Positions 7,053-16,335 of a stretch of 52,618 nucleotides of DNA are shown here, in pieces. Numbering within the stretch: the stretch's first letter is position 1; every line of letters begins with the position of its first letter. The stretch covers positions 1 to 52,618 of the forward strand of contig UQQA01000005.1 of NCBI GenBank assembly GCA_900543105.1, read 5' to 3'. The DNA is from an uncultured Ruminococcus sp. (lineage in GTDB: Bacteria; Bacillota; Clostridia; Oscillospirales; Ruminococcaceae). The translations under genes were made by a program, and so were the position numbers. The notes below the pieces were generated by a model. It searched no databases and was not told the DNA's origin. It was given only the letters and a program-made list of their open reading frames with translations.

Positions 7053-9662
7053 GTGGAAATTGATATGCAAAAGCTTTCGCCTATGATGAAGCAGTATTTC
7101 GCCGTAAAAGAAAAATGCAAGGGCTTCCTGCTTTTTTTCAGACTTGGCGACTTTTACGAAATGTTCTTTGACGATGCGCTTTTAGCTTCAAGAGTTCTTG
7201 AACTCACACTTACAGGACGTGACTGCGGTCTTGAAGAACGTGCGCCAATGTGCGGTATCCCTTATCACGCCTGCGAAATTTACATAAAAAAACTTATCGA
7301 TGCGGGTTATAAAGTCGCTATATGCGAACAGCTCACCGACCCGAAGGACGCAAAGGGCGGCATTGTTGAGCGTGATATCGTCAGGATAGTAACTCCCGGT
7401 ACTGTCACCGAAAGCAATATGCTTGACGAGTCGAAAAACAACTATATCGCAGCAATATATGCTTTGGACAAACGTTGTGCGCTCTGCTTTGCTGATATAT
7501 CTACGGGTGAAGTTCATCTTTTTGACAAGACTTCAAAAAATCTTGAAGCGGAGGTTGTCAACGAACTTGTTCGCTTTGAACCCGTTGAAATTCTTTTCAA
7601 TGAAAAATTTCTTGATTACAAAAATGTTCAGGAATTTATCCGTACAAAAATGAACGTTTCCGTTCAGCTTCTTGATGATGAAGAATTCGATATTTCAAGC
7701 AAAAAAGATATCGTTTTAAAGCAGTTCAACGTTGATGATCTTGACGAGATATCACTTCACGAGGGTACGCCCGAAGCAGACTGTGTATGCGGACTTTTCG
7801 GCTATATCTACAATACACAGAAAACGCTTGTCGGACGTTTCACCGAGATCAAACGCTATAATGATAACTTCTTTATGGAGCTTGATTATACAGCGAGAAG
7901 AAACCTCGAGCTTACTGAAACAATGCGGAGCAAGGAAAAGAAAGGCAGCCTTTTATGGGTGCTTGATCATACCAATACTTCAATGGGAAAACGTCTTCTC
8001 AAATCCTATATCGAACAGCCGCTTGTAAAGCTTGCGATAATCACGAACCGACTTGACGCGGTCGAACAGCTTTGCAGAAAATCCGTGCTTCGCCAGCAGC
8101 TTTCCGATGCGCTTTCCAAAGTCTATGATATTGAGCGTCTTATGACAAGAATAATGTATAAGACAGCAACTCCGAGAGATGTAAAATCACTTTCGCTGAC
8201 AGCTTTGCAGCTCCCCGAGATAAAAAAGATACTCGGTGAATTTTCATCAAAGCTTCTTACCGAACTTAACAGCAAGATAGATACCCTTGAAGATATTTCG
8301 GGTCTTGTCGAAAGAGCGATAGTTGATGAACCTCCGATAACCGCAAAAGAGGGCGGTGTTATCAAGGATGGCTTTAATGCGGAACTTGATAATCTTCGTC
8401 ACATTATAAGCGGAGGAAAAGACATCATTGATGGAATCGAACAGCGTGAACGAGATAAAACGGGCATCAAGAATCTGAAGATCGGATATAACAGAGTTTT
8501 CGGCTACTATATCGAAGTAACGAAGTCCTATTATGACCTTGTTCCCGATACTTATATCAGAAAACAGACGCTCGCAAACTGCGAAAGATTTATCACGGAA
8601 GAACTCAAAAAATATGAAAACGAAATTCTTGGTGCAAACGAAAAAGTTCTTTCGCTTGAAGCAAACATTTTTGCGGAAGTCCGTGATTTTATCGTCGAAA
8701 AGATAACCCGTGTTCAGGAAACAGCTTCGGCTGTCGCACAGCTTGACGTTCTTTGCTCGTTCGCTTATGTTTCGCTGAAAAATGAATATACAAAACCAGA
8801 TATTGCTATCGATGGCGTTATCGATATTGCGGACGGTCGCCACCCCGTTGTTGAGCTTATGCTCAAAGATGAGATCTACGTTCCGAACGACACATACCTC
8901 GATATGAACAGCAACCGTATGCAGATAATCACAGGTCCAAATATGTCGGGTAAATCGACATATATGCGTCAGGTAGCACTCATAACACTTATGGCGCAGA
9001 TAGGCTGCTTTGTCCCTGCAAAGAGAGCAAAGATAACTATTGTTGATAAAATTTTCACCAGAGTAGGCGCATCGGACGACCTTACCGCAGGTCAGTCAAC
9101 CTTTATGGTCGAAATGAGTGAAGTCGCTGATATTCTCAAAAATGCAACCAAGCAGAGCCTTGTTATTCTCGATGAAGTCGGAAGAGGAACTTCGACCTTT
9201 GACGGAATAAGCATTGCAACTGCGGTCGCAGAGTATATTGCAAATCAGCGTGTGCTCGGCTGCAAAACGCTTTTTGCAACGCATTATCACGAACTTATAA
9301 AGCTTGAAGATCAGCTTGACGGCGTTAAAAATTACAGCGTCGCTGTCAAGAAAATAGGCGAGGATATACGATTTCTGCGAAAGATAGTACCCGGCGGAGT
9401 TGATGACAGCTATGGCATAGAAGTTGCAAAGCTTGCAGGACTTCCTAACAAAGTCCTGACCCGTGCAAAAGAGATACTCGCCGAAATGGAGAAAGAAAAA
9501 GCTGCCGAGAGGCAGCGCAAAGCCGATGATAACGACCTGCAAATTTCATTCGGAGCAATGAATGATGAAATCATCCTTGACAGACTTAGAAAGACAAATG
9601 CAGATGAATTCAGCGGGGAAGAAGCAAAGCAGTTCCTTAAAGAGCTTTGCAGTTCGCTTTAA
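7053..9662 (+). CDS. mutS: DNA mismatch repair protein MutS
   Basis: About 869 residues, normal for MutS1. The N-terminal mismatch-binding domain has the phenylalanine wedge in FFRLGDFYEMF. The C-terminal ATPase has Walker A GPNMSGKST near residue 627, then VILDEVGRGTSTFDG and TLFATHYHEL. It recognises base mismatches and recruits MutL, encoded 30 bases downstream. The GTG at 7053 is chosen because ATGGAGG lies 8 bases upstream; the ATG at 7038 is itself part of that ribosome site. The choice adds or removes only 5 residues. Confidence 0.95.
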   Translation: MEIDMQKLSPMMKQYFAVKEKCKGFLLFFRLGDFYEMFFDDALLASRVLELTLTGRDCGLEERAPMCGIPYHACEIYIKKLIDAGYKVAICEQLTDPKDAKGGIVERDIVRIVTPGTVTESNMLDESKNNYIAAIYALDKRCALCFADISTGEVHLFDKTSKNLEAEVVNELVRFEPVEILFNEKFLDYKNVQEFIRTKMNVSVQLLDDEEFDISSKKDIVLKQFNVDDLDEISLHEGTPEADCVCGLFGYIYNTQKTLVGRFTEIKRYNDNFFMELDYTARRNLELTETMRSKEKKGSLLWVLDHTNTSMGKRLLKSYIEQPLVKLAIITNRLDAVEQLCRKSVLRQQLSDALSKVYDIERLMTRIMYKTATPRDVKSLSLTALQLPEIKKILGEFSSKLLTELNSKIDTLEDISGLVERAIVDEPPITAKEGGVIKDGFNAELDNLRHIISGGKDIIDGIEQRERDKTGIKNLKIGYNRVFGYYIEVTKSYYDLVPDTYIRKQTLANCERFITEELKKYENEILGANEKVLSLEANIFAEVRDFIVEKITRVQETASAVAQLDVLCSFAYVSLKNEYTKPDIAIDGVIDIADGRHPVVELMLKDEIYVPNDTYLDMNSNRMQIITGPNMSGKSTYMRQVALITLMAQIGCFVPAKRAKITIVDKIFTRVGASDDLTAGQSTFMVEMSEVADILKNATKQSLVILDEVGRGTSTFDGISIATAVAEYIANQRVLGCKTLFATHYHELIKLEDQLDGVKNYSVAVKKIGEDIRFLRKIVPGGVDDSYGIEVAKLAGLPNKVLTRAKEILAEMEKEKAAERQRKADDNDLQISFGAMNDEIILDRLRKTNADEFSGEEAKQFLKELCSSL

Positions 9663-9692
9663 GAATTTCAAACGCTTTAAAATGGAGATAAA

Positions 9693-11759
9693 ATGGGAAG
9701 AATAAATCTACTTCAGAAAGAAACCTCGGAGCTTATTGCCGCAGGTGAAGTTATCGAGCGTCCAAGCTCCGTTATAAAAGAGCTTATTGAAAATTCGATA
9801 GACAGCGGTGCTGATAATATTACCGTTGAGATAAAAAACGGCGGTATTTCATATATCCGTATCACCGATAACGGCTGCGGAATGGAGCAGGAAGATGTTC
9901 CGATGGCTTTTCTTCGTCATGCGACAAGCAAGATCAGCTCTAAGGAAGACCTTAACAGCATAAATACGCTCGGATTCCGCGGTGAAGCGCTTGCTTCGAT
10001 ATGTGCTGTTGCAAGAGTCGAGGTTCTGACAAAAGTTGCAGGAAGTATGTACGGGACGCACTATATCATTGAGGGCTCGGAAGAAAAACTGAACGAACAG
10101 ACAGGCTGCCCCGACGGTACAACAATCATTATCCGTGATATTTTCTTCAACGTTCCCGCGCGACTTAAATTTCTGAAAAAAGACGTTGCCGAGGGAAATG
10201 CAATATCGGATATAACGAGTAAAATTGCCGTTTCCCACCCCGAGATCGCATTCAAATTCATACGAAACAACAATCAGGATTTCATTACTCCGGGTGACGG
10301 CGACCTTTATTCTTCGATATACTCCGTTATGGGAAAAGACTTCGCAGAATCACTCATTCCCGTAAAATACAAGCTCAATGGCGTGAAGATAAAAGGCTTC
10401 ACAGTAAAACCGCTCAAAGGCAGACCTAAGCGCAACTTTCAGTATTTCTTCGTGAACGGCAGATATGTCAAATCCTATACTTGCTCTTATGCGCTTGAAG
10501 AAGCTTATCAGAACTGCATAATGGAGGGAAAATTTCCTGCCTGCGTTCTGCTTATGGAAGTTTCGCCAGTGATGCTCGATGTCAATGTTCACCCTGCAAA
10601 AATCGAGGTTCGCTTCAATGATGACAGACTTATCCATGACAGCATTTATTTCTCGGTAAAAACGGCTATACACAATAATTCCGAGCCGATGAACATTGAA
10701 ATAAAGCAGCCGATACCCGACTATACAAAACCGCTTCCCGAAAGCTATAATATCGGTACACAGCTTATGTTCAATACAGAACAGCGAAAGCAAGCTGAAC
10801 CTGCTGCACCCGTTCAGCATTTTTCGCGGCCTGAACGCTTTGAACAGCCGCTTCGTGTAAACGAGGTAAGCGATCTTGTCGGCAGGAGAGAGAATGTTCC
10901 CGTTATGGGGATCGCTTCGGTAAACACTTCAAAGCCGACGGGCAGCTATGCCGATCTGCCTTGGGCAAAGCCAAAGCCTGCTGTTTCCGAGCCGATACCA
11001 CAGAAAAATATTTCGGTTCAGGTCGAATATAACGACTATAAAAATGACAGCTCGCAGACGGATATCCCTTATACTGTCGAGCCGCCCGAGGATATTCCCG
11101 AAACTCCGACTCCCGATATTCCCGAGCACAGCGGCGGTTACAAATACATAAACGAGCAAGCACCTATCATTGAACAGCCTAAAAAGGAGATATTCTTCCG
11201 CATCATAGGTGAAGCATTCAAAGAGTATATCATTGCCGAAGTCGACAAGGAAGTTATCTTCGTTGATAAACACGCGGCTCACGAAAGAATACTTTTTGAA
11301 AAGCTCAAAGCAGGTCAGCAGAATCTCCAATGTCAGATGATGCTTGAACCAATAGATGTTATGCTTTCAAATGAGGAGTATGATGCTCTTGTTCAGAACA
11401 AGCAGACAGCATTCGACCTTGGTTTTTCGTTTACTGAAAAGCGAAATACTTCTGTAAGCGTAAACGGTATCCCTGCAATGCTGGACGGCTGCGACCCTGC
11501 CGATCTTATCATCGAACTTGCAAGCAATTTCAGCAATAACCGCAACAATCCTCTTCCCGTTATCCTTGACGATATGTATCATACCTTTGCCTGCAAAGCT
11601 GCAATAAAAGCAAACGATGAAAACAGTCCCAAGGAGCTTGCGGAGATAGTCCGCACACTTCTTGAGAATGAAAGCATTCGCTACTGTCCTCATGGCAGAC
11701 CCGTTATGTTCAAAATTACAAAATATGAACTTGATAAACAATTCAGGAGAATCGTTTAA
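9693..11759 (+). CDS. mutL: DNA mismatch repair endonuclease MutL
   Basis: 688 residues. The GHKL ATPase domain shows ELIENSIDSGAD, DNGCGM and TLGFRGEAL. A proline-rich linker spans roughly residues 340-490. The C-terminal domain has DKHAAHERILFE, which fits the endonuclease pattern DQHAx2Ex4E with K in place of Q, and CPHGRPV near the end. So it is probably a nicking MutL, as in bacteria without MutH. It follows mutS and overlaps miaA by one base (TAATG), indicating translational coupling. Confidence 0.95.
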   Translation: MGRINLLQKETSELIAAGEVIERPSSVIKELIENSIDSGADNITVEIKNGGISYIRITDNGCGMEQEDVPMAFLRHATSKISSKEDLNSINTLGFRGEALASICAVARVEVLTKVAGSMYGTHYIIEGSEEKLNEQTGCPDGTTIIIRDIFFNVPARLKFLKKDVAEGNAISDITSKIAVSHPEIAFKFIRNNNQDFITPGDGDLYSSIYSVMGKDFAESLIPVKYKLNGVKIKGFTVKPLKGRPKRNFQYFFVNGRYVKSYTCSYALEEAYQNCIMEGKFPACVLLMEVSPVMLDVNVHPAKIEVRFNDDRLIHDSIYFSVKTAIHNNSEPMNIEIKQPIPDYTKPLPESYNIGTQLMFNTEQRKQAEPAAPVQHFSRPERFEQPLRVNEVSDLVGRRENVPVMGIASVNTSKPTGSYADLPWAKPKPAVSEPIPQKNISVQVEYNDYKNDSSQTDIPYTVEPPEDIPETPTPDIPEHSGGYKYINEQAPIIEQPKKEIFFRIIGEAFKEYIIAEVDKEVIFVDKHAAHERILFEKLKAGQQNLQCQMMLEPIDVMLSNEEYDALVQNKQTAFDLGFSFTEKRNTSVSVNGIPAMLDGCDPADLIIELASNFSNNRNNPLPVILDDMYHTFACKAAIKANDENSPKELAEIVRTLLENESIRYCPHGRPVMFKITKYELDKQFRRIV

Positions 11760-12703
11760 TGGAAAAGAAACAGCCTTTGATCGTGGTCGTAGGCCCGACA
11801 GCTTCGGGAAAAACCGCGGTCGGCATCGAACTTGCAAAAGAATACAACGGCGAAGTCGTTTCAGCCGACTCTATGCAGATATACAAAGGTATGGACATTG
11901 CGACCGCCAAGCCTGATGAAGAAGAGATGCAGGGAATACCTCATCATCTTATAAGCGAGTTAGAGCCTACTTCGTCATTCAGCGTTGCGGAATATGTCAA
12001 GCTTGCTCAGCAGAAAATAGAGGATATCGCCGCAAGAGGGAAGCTTCCGATATTGGTCGGCGGAACGGGACTTTATGTTTCTTCACTCATAGACAACATC
12101 AACTTCGACAATGCGATAACAGACGGCAGCGTTCGCAGAAAGCTTACAGAAGAAGCCGAGCGCATCGGCAACGAAGCAATGCTTGAAAAGCTTCGTGAAA
12201 TTGACCCCGAAGCCGCCGAAAAGATACCTGCCGCAAATCTTGTCAGAATTATCCGTGCGTTGGAAGTTTACGAGGTAACGGAAATTCCGTTCAGCAGGCA
12301 CAAGGAGCTCAACCGTATGCAGGACAGTCTTTACAATGCGTGCATGATCGGCTTGACATACAAAGACCGAAGCGTTCTTTATGACAGAATAAACAGGCGA
12401 GTGGATATCATGCTTGAAAAAGGTCTTATCGAGGAGTGCCGCGCTGTTTACGAAAATGAAAAACTTGGAACAGCCTGCCAGGCAATAGGTTACAAGGAAT
12501 TAATTCCATATTTTGATGGAGTTAAACCAAAAGAGGAATGTATTGACAAAATCAAGCAATATTCGCGCAATTATGCAAAGCGCCAGCTCACTTGGTTTCG
12601 TCGAGATGAACGAATTCAGTGGGTAGAAATCGAAGAAGATACAGCATTTAGTACAATTATTGCAGAATGTAAAAAAATAGTAGCCAAAACTGAAATTTTG
12701 TGA
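11759..12703 (+). CDS. miaA: tRNA dimethylallyltransferase
   Basis: 314 residues. It transfers a dimethylallyl group to A37 of tRNAs that read U-starting codons. The P-loop is GPTASGKT at the N-terminus, followed by SADSMQIYKGMDIATAKP and the C-terminal QLTWFRRDERIQW. The start codon overlaps the mutL stop codon. It supplies the substrate of MiaB, encoded at the head of the same cluster. An extended -10 promoter for hfq overlaps its stop codon. Confidence 0.96.
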   Translation: MEKKQPLIVVVGPTASGKTAVGIELAKEYNGEVVSADSMQIYKGMDIATAKPDEEEMQGIPHHLISELEPTSSFSVAEYVKLAQQKIEDIAARGKLPILVGGTGLYVSSLIDNINFDNAITDGSVRRKLTEEAERIGNEAMLEKLREIDPEAAEKIPAANLVRIIRALEVYEVTEIPFSRHKELNRMQDSLYNACMIGLTYKDRSVLYDRINRRVDIMLEKGLIEECRAVYENEKLGTACQAIGYKELIPYFDGVKPKEECIDKIKQYSRNYAKRQLTWFRRDERIQWVEIEEDTAFSTIIAECKKIVAKTEIL

Positions 12704-12709
12704 TATAAT
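12681..12709 (+). promoter_or_regulatory. Extended -10 promoter for hfq
   Basis: TGATATAAT at 12701-12709 is a TGnTATAAT extended -10 element. TAGCCA at 12681-12686, 17 bases upstream, gives a partial -35. It overlaps the end of miaA and would give hfq its own mRNA with about an 80-base leader. Confidence 0.6.
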
Positions 12710-12727
12710 ATACTGTGTGTATGAAAA

Positions 12728-12779
12728 GATCATTATGCAATATCAAAAGTTAGCAAAACGTTGAACCGTGCTAATGATC
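12728..12779 (+). promoter_or_regulatory. Two competing hairpins in the hfq leader
   Basis: GATCATTA (12728-12735) pairs with TAATGATC (12772-12779). TTAGCA (12750-12755) pairs with TGCTAA (12769-12774). The two 3' arms overlap, so the stems exclude each other. The ribosome binding site AAGGAG begins at 12782, just after. This is the layout of a leader that can modulate initiation; Hfq autoregulation is known in enterobacteria but not shown here. Confidence 0.45.
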
Positions 12780-12795
12780 CTAAGGAGTGATAGCA

Positions 12796-13026
12796 ATGAA
12801 TAAGAATATGAATTTACAAGATGTTTTTCTCAATCAGGCACGAAAAGATAAGATATATGTTACTTTTATCCTCACGAATGGCTTCCAGTTCAAGGGTATC
12901 GTTAAGGGTTTTGATAACTACACGGTCATTCTTGACTGCGACGGAAAGCAGGAGCTTGTTTTCAAACACGCTATCTCAACGATAGTTCCGAGCAAGCCTA
13001 TCCCGATACTCGATTCCGAACAGTAA
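12796..13026 (+). CDS. hfq: RNA chaperone Hfq
   Basis: 76 residues. The Sm1 motif is visible as FLNQARKDKIYVTFILTNGF-like sequence ending in GFQFKGIVKGFDNYTVIL, and Sm2 as LVFKHAISTI. Hfq forms a hexameric ring that binds small RNAs and A-rich mRNA. The start at 12796 has AAGGAG 8 bases upstream; the GTG at 12787 overlaps that site. The C-terminal tail is very short, as in other Firmicutes. Position after miaA is conserved across bacteria. Confidence 0.96.
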   Translation: MNKNMNLQDVFLNQARKDKIYVTFILTNGFQFKGIVKGFDNYTVILDCDGKQELVFKHAISTIVPSKPIPILDSEQ

Positions 13027-13047
13027 TTCTTCATTCGGGAGAGTAAT

Positions 13048-14379
13048 ATGGATACAATTACAGGAAAAGTTCTTGTTCTTATCCTTTCAATCTTTATGCT
13101 CGTTACGGTCTTTCATCAGTTCGTTCAGGTTTTTGAAGATGATTACACAACAGAAACAGCTACGGTATATTCATCGGCTGAAAAGGTCACTTTCAATGGC
13201 GTTTACGTCCGAAACGAAACCATTGTCAGCGGAGGAAAAAACGGCGTTCTGAGTTATCCGTCTTCCGACGGAAGCAAGGTAGCCAAGGATTCCGTTGTTG
13301 CGTATGTGTACAGATCTGCAAATGATATCTATATCAACCAGCAGATCGAAAACCTCAAAAACGAAGTTGAGATATTGAAAAAAGAACAAAGTCCGGGTAC
13401 GACAGTAGTTGCACAGCCCGAGTTCATTTCAAGTCTTATCGATGAAAAATACCGCACGATCACAACACTCGCCGCAAGAAATGATCTTAGTTCCTTAAGA
13501 TCGGAAAGCAATGATTTCCAGATGCTTACGGGAATTTATCAGATCGTTATCGGCGAAGAAACAGATTACAATGATAGGATAGAACAGCTGGAAAAGCAGA
13601 TAAAGCTTCTTGAAGCAAAACAGAACAATCCTATTGATATCATAACCGTTCCCAATTCGGGATATTTTATCAGCTATGTTGACGGATATGAAGATATCCT
13701 TTCAACGGACAAGCTTTCGTCCATAACAGCCGATGACATAAAAGAAGTCATAAAAAACGACGGCTACAATGCAGCCAAAGTTTCAAAAAAAGCGGTTGGA
13801 AAGATAGTTGATGACTATGAATGGGATCTTGTAGGAATAGTTAATCCTAAAGACGCTTCATTCAATCCCGGAAAAGAAGTCAAGGTAAAGCTTTCATCTA
13901 CGCCCGATCTTCTCACAGCGAAGATCACAGATGTTATCGAAACCGATGACCCTGAGGAATGTGTTATTGTTTTATCCTGCGAAAAGCTGAACTTCAACCT
14001 CGTTCAGTACCGAACCGAAAGAGTTGAGATAATCCTCGATGACTTTAACGGTATAAAAGTTCCGAGAGAGGCTGTGAGATTCAACAAAAACAACGAAAAG
14101 GGCGTTTATGTTCTTCTCGGACAGCGGATCGCCTTTAAAAAAGTTGATGTTATATACGAATGTGATGAATATCTCTTGTCTGCAATTACCTCAGATACAG
14201 GCTATATCAGCGTTTATGAAGATATTATCCTAAGCGGTGAGATACCTGCCGAGGTAATGGAACAGGTAACAACAGCAAGTACGGAAGAACAGTCGGAAGA
14301 AGCGACCGCTCCCGAAACAACTGCTGAATCTGTTTCGGTGACAGAAGTAACTAACGGAGATGAAGCGGCAAATGAATAA
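13048..14379 (+). CDS. Membrane-anchored HlyD/adaptor-like protein
   Basis: 443 residues. One N-terminal membrane segment (about residues 6-27), then an extracytoplasmic region with a barrel-sandwich-like part (GVYVRNETIVSGGKNGVLSY), a coiled-coil stretch (about 95-190), further beta-rich sequence and a Glu/Thr/Ala-rich acidic tail. This layout resembles periplasmic-adaptor (HlyD/RND) folds found in Firmicutes next to ylmE-sepF, though no transport partner is encoded nearby. It overlaps the yggS start by 8 bases. A role in envelope or division processes is inferred only from neighbours. Confidence 0.7.
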   Translation: MDTITGKVLVLILSIFMLVTVFHQFVQVFEDDYTTETATVYSSAEKVTFNGVYVRNETIVSGGKNGVLSYPSSDGSKVAKDSVVAYVYRSANDIYINQQIENLKNEVEILKKEQSPGTTVVAQPEFISSLIDEKYRTITTLAARNDLSSLRSESNDFQMLTGIYQIVIGEETDYNDRIEQLEKQIKLLEAKQNNPIDIITVPNSGYFISYVDGYEDILSTDKLSSITADDIKEVIKNDGYNAAKVSKKAVGKIVDDYEWDLVGIVNPKDASFNPGKEVKVKLSSTPDLLTAKITDVIETDDPEECVIVLSCEKLNFNLVQYRTERVEIILDDFNGIKVPREAVRFNKNNEKGVYVLLGQRIAFKKVDVIYECDEYLLSAITSDTGYISVYEDIILSGEIPAEVMEQVTTASTEEQSEEATAPETTAESVSVTEVTNGDEAANE

Positions 14380-15049
14380 TGATGCTTGTGAAAACTACCG
14401 AAAAGCGCTGTTCAACGTTCAGGAAGCAAAAGCTAAATATCGAAAAAGCAATGAAACCGTCCGCCTTATGGCTGTCACGAAAACCGTTCCTGCGGAGATC
14501 GTGAATACGGTCATTGACTGCGGTGCTGATCTTCTCGGCGAGAACAGAGTTCAGGAATATCTTGAAAAAAAGGATATCTACAAGCCTGCGGAAGTCCATT
14601 TTATCGGACATTTGCAGAGCAATAAGATAAAATACATAATCAACTCCGTTGAGTGCATACACTCGGTGGACAGCCTTGACCTTGCAAAAGAAATAAGTAA
14701 GGCTGCCGAAAGGAACGGAAAAATAATGAAAGTCCTTGCCGAAGTTAATATCGGCGGGGAAGAATCAAAATTCGGAATTTCTCCCGAAAAGCTGGACGAG
14801 CTTATCTATGGTGTGTCCGAGTTTCACGGAATAAAGCTTTGTGGTCTTATGACTATACCGCCTAAAGGAAACTCCGAAGCCTATTTTGCAAAAATGCAGG
14901 AGCTTTTCTGCAAAATGGGAAACAAAAAAACAGAAAACGTATCAATGGATATTCTTTCAATGGGAATGTCCGCTGATTACGTTGAGGCCATTAAATATGG
15001 TTCAAATATAGTAAGAATTGGTTCCGGTATTTTTGGTGCCAGAAAATAA
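14372..15049 (+). CDS. yggS: PLP homeostasis protein, YggS/YlmE family
   Basis: 225 residues, fold-type III alanine-racemase-like barrel without a second domain. The PLP lysine is in MAVTKTVPAE; GENRVQEY, VHFIGHLQSNK and LSMGMSADYVEAIKYG are family signatures. These proteins buffer pyridoxal phosphate and affect amino-acid pools. The ATG at 14372 is preferred (GGAG 12 bases upstream); another in-frame ATG at 14360 touches that GGAG directly. Bacillus ylmE has the same place before sepF (ylmF). Confidence 0.93.
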   Translation: MNNDACENYRKALFNVQEAKAKYRKSNETVRLMAVTKTVPAEIVNTVIDCGADLLGENRVQEYLEKKDIYKPAEVHFIGHLQSNKIKYIINSVECIHSVDSLDLAKEISKAAERNGKIMKVLAEVNIGGEESKFGISPEKLDELIYGVSEFHGIKLCGLMTIPPKGNSEAYFAKMQELFCKMGNKKTENVSMDILSMGMSADYVEAIKYGSNIVRIGSGIFGARK

Positions 15050-15065
15050 AGAGAGGATGTAAAAT

Positions 15066-15491
15066 ATGGGATTTCTTGATACTATTAAAGAAGCAATCGG
15101 AATGGGTGCTGAGGACGACGATCGTTCCGATGATTATGTAAATGAACAGCCCAATAATTATGACAGAGATGACGACCCTAAGACAAACAGAGTCGTAAAT
15201 ATCAGCGCAACTGCACAGCTTCAGGTCATTCTTGTTAAGCCTGAGGTCTTTGCCGACACAAAGGAGATCGCTAACCACCTTAACTCCAAGAAAACTGTTG
15301 TACTCAATCTTGAATCTACAACACCTGACGTTACAAGAAGAATCATCGACTTTCTCGGCGGCGTTGCTTATGCAAATGGCGGAAACATCAAGCCTGTTGC
15401 AAACAATACATTCATCATCACACCTTACAATGTTGGATTTGTCGGCGAAGATCTCGTAGGTGAACTCGAAAACAACGGCGTTATCATCTGA
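15066..15491 (+). CDS. sepF: Cell division protein SepF
   Basis: 141 residues. An N-terminal membrane-binding helix (MGFLDTIKEAIGMG), an acidic linker, and the SepF core (VILVKPEVFADTKEIANHL, VLNLESTTPDVTRRIIDFLGG, FIITPYNVG). SepF tethers FtsZ to the membrane at the division site. It overlaps the start of the following ylmH-type gene. The usual neighbour ylmG (YggT) is missing from this position. Confidence 0.95.
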   Translation: MGFLDTIKEAIGMGAEDDDRSDDYVNEQPNNYDRDDDPKTNRVVNISATAQLQVILVKPEVFADTKEIANHLNSKKTVVLNLESTTPDVTRRIIDFLGGVAYANGGNIKPVANNTFIITPYNVGFVGEDLVGELENNGVII

Positions 15492-16270
15492 TGAAGCTTT
15501 CGGGTTCATACTTTGACAGACTATCCGATGAGGACAGGTTGTTTGCTTCGCATACTGCGGATATCATTGACATCTGCGAAAGAAAATATATACCGAGATT
15601 TACAGCATTTCTTGACGGAAATCAGGTTGAGATAGCTCGTTCTGTGCTTGGAAACATCGGCTTTGATAATTTCTGCTTTTATGGTGGATTTGACGAAGCC
15701 TCGAGATGTGTTCTTGGTGTTTTTCCTCCGTATTCCGAATGTGAACCATTGGATTTTCCGATAACAGCACTTGAAATAAGATATCGGAGCGAAAAAAAGC
15801 TTTCTCACCGTGATTTTCTCGGTTCATTTATGTCCTGCGGAATAAACAGGAATATGATCGGGGATATCATTGTAAATGATGGACTTACAGTAGCTTTTGT
15901 TTACAATACTATTGTCGATACGATAATGAATGAAGTAAAAAAGATCGGTTCGGAGGGCGTAAAAATAAGTGTGAACCCTTCACCCGAAATAAAACCCAAC
16001 GAAAGCTTTAAGGAGATCTCGGGAACGATCTCATCACTTCGCGCAGACTGCGTAATAAGCCTTGCTTTGAAACTGAGCCGTGAAAAAACAGCACAGCTTA
16101 TAAGAAGCGGCAATGTTTTACTCAATTCACGCCCCTGCGAATCAGTAAGCAAAGAAATGAACTGTGGTGATATTTTTTCCGCAAGAGGTCACGGTAAATT
16201 TATTTTTGGCAGCATAAACGGCACTACAAAGAAAGACAGAATACATATCACAATAAAGAAATATATTTAA
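15491..16270 (+). CDS. ylmH: YlmH-type S4-domain RNA-binding protein
   Basis: 259 residues. The N-terminal part has the YlmH pattern ARFTAFLDGNQ-like and FCFYGGFDEASR. A C-terminal S4 RNA-binding domain spans about 177-245 (LRADCVISLALKLSREK, GNVLLNSRPC, FSARGHGKF). YlmH has been linked to rescue of stalled 50S-peptidyl-tRNA complexes in Bacillus. It begins at the last base of the sepF stop codon and precedes divIVA, as in the Bacillus ylm cluster. Confidence 0.9.
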   Translation: MKLSGSYFDRLSDEDRLFASHTADIIDICERKYIPRFTAFLDGNQVEIARSVLGNIGFDNFCFYGGFDEASRCVLGVFPPYSECEPLDFPITALEIRYRSEKKLSHRDFLGSFMSCGINRNMIGDIIVNDGLTVAFVYNTIVDTIMNEVKKIGSEGVKISVNPSPEIKPNESFKEISGTISSLRADCVISLALKLSREKTAQLIRSGNVLLNSRPCESVSKEMNCGDIFSARGHGKFIFGSINGTTKKDRIHITIKKYI

Positions 16271-16335
16271 AGGTTTGAATTTTTCAGACTAAGAGTTCCG
16301 TTTCGTATGGAATTCAGAAAGGAATGGTCAAAAAG

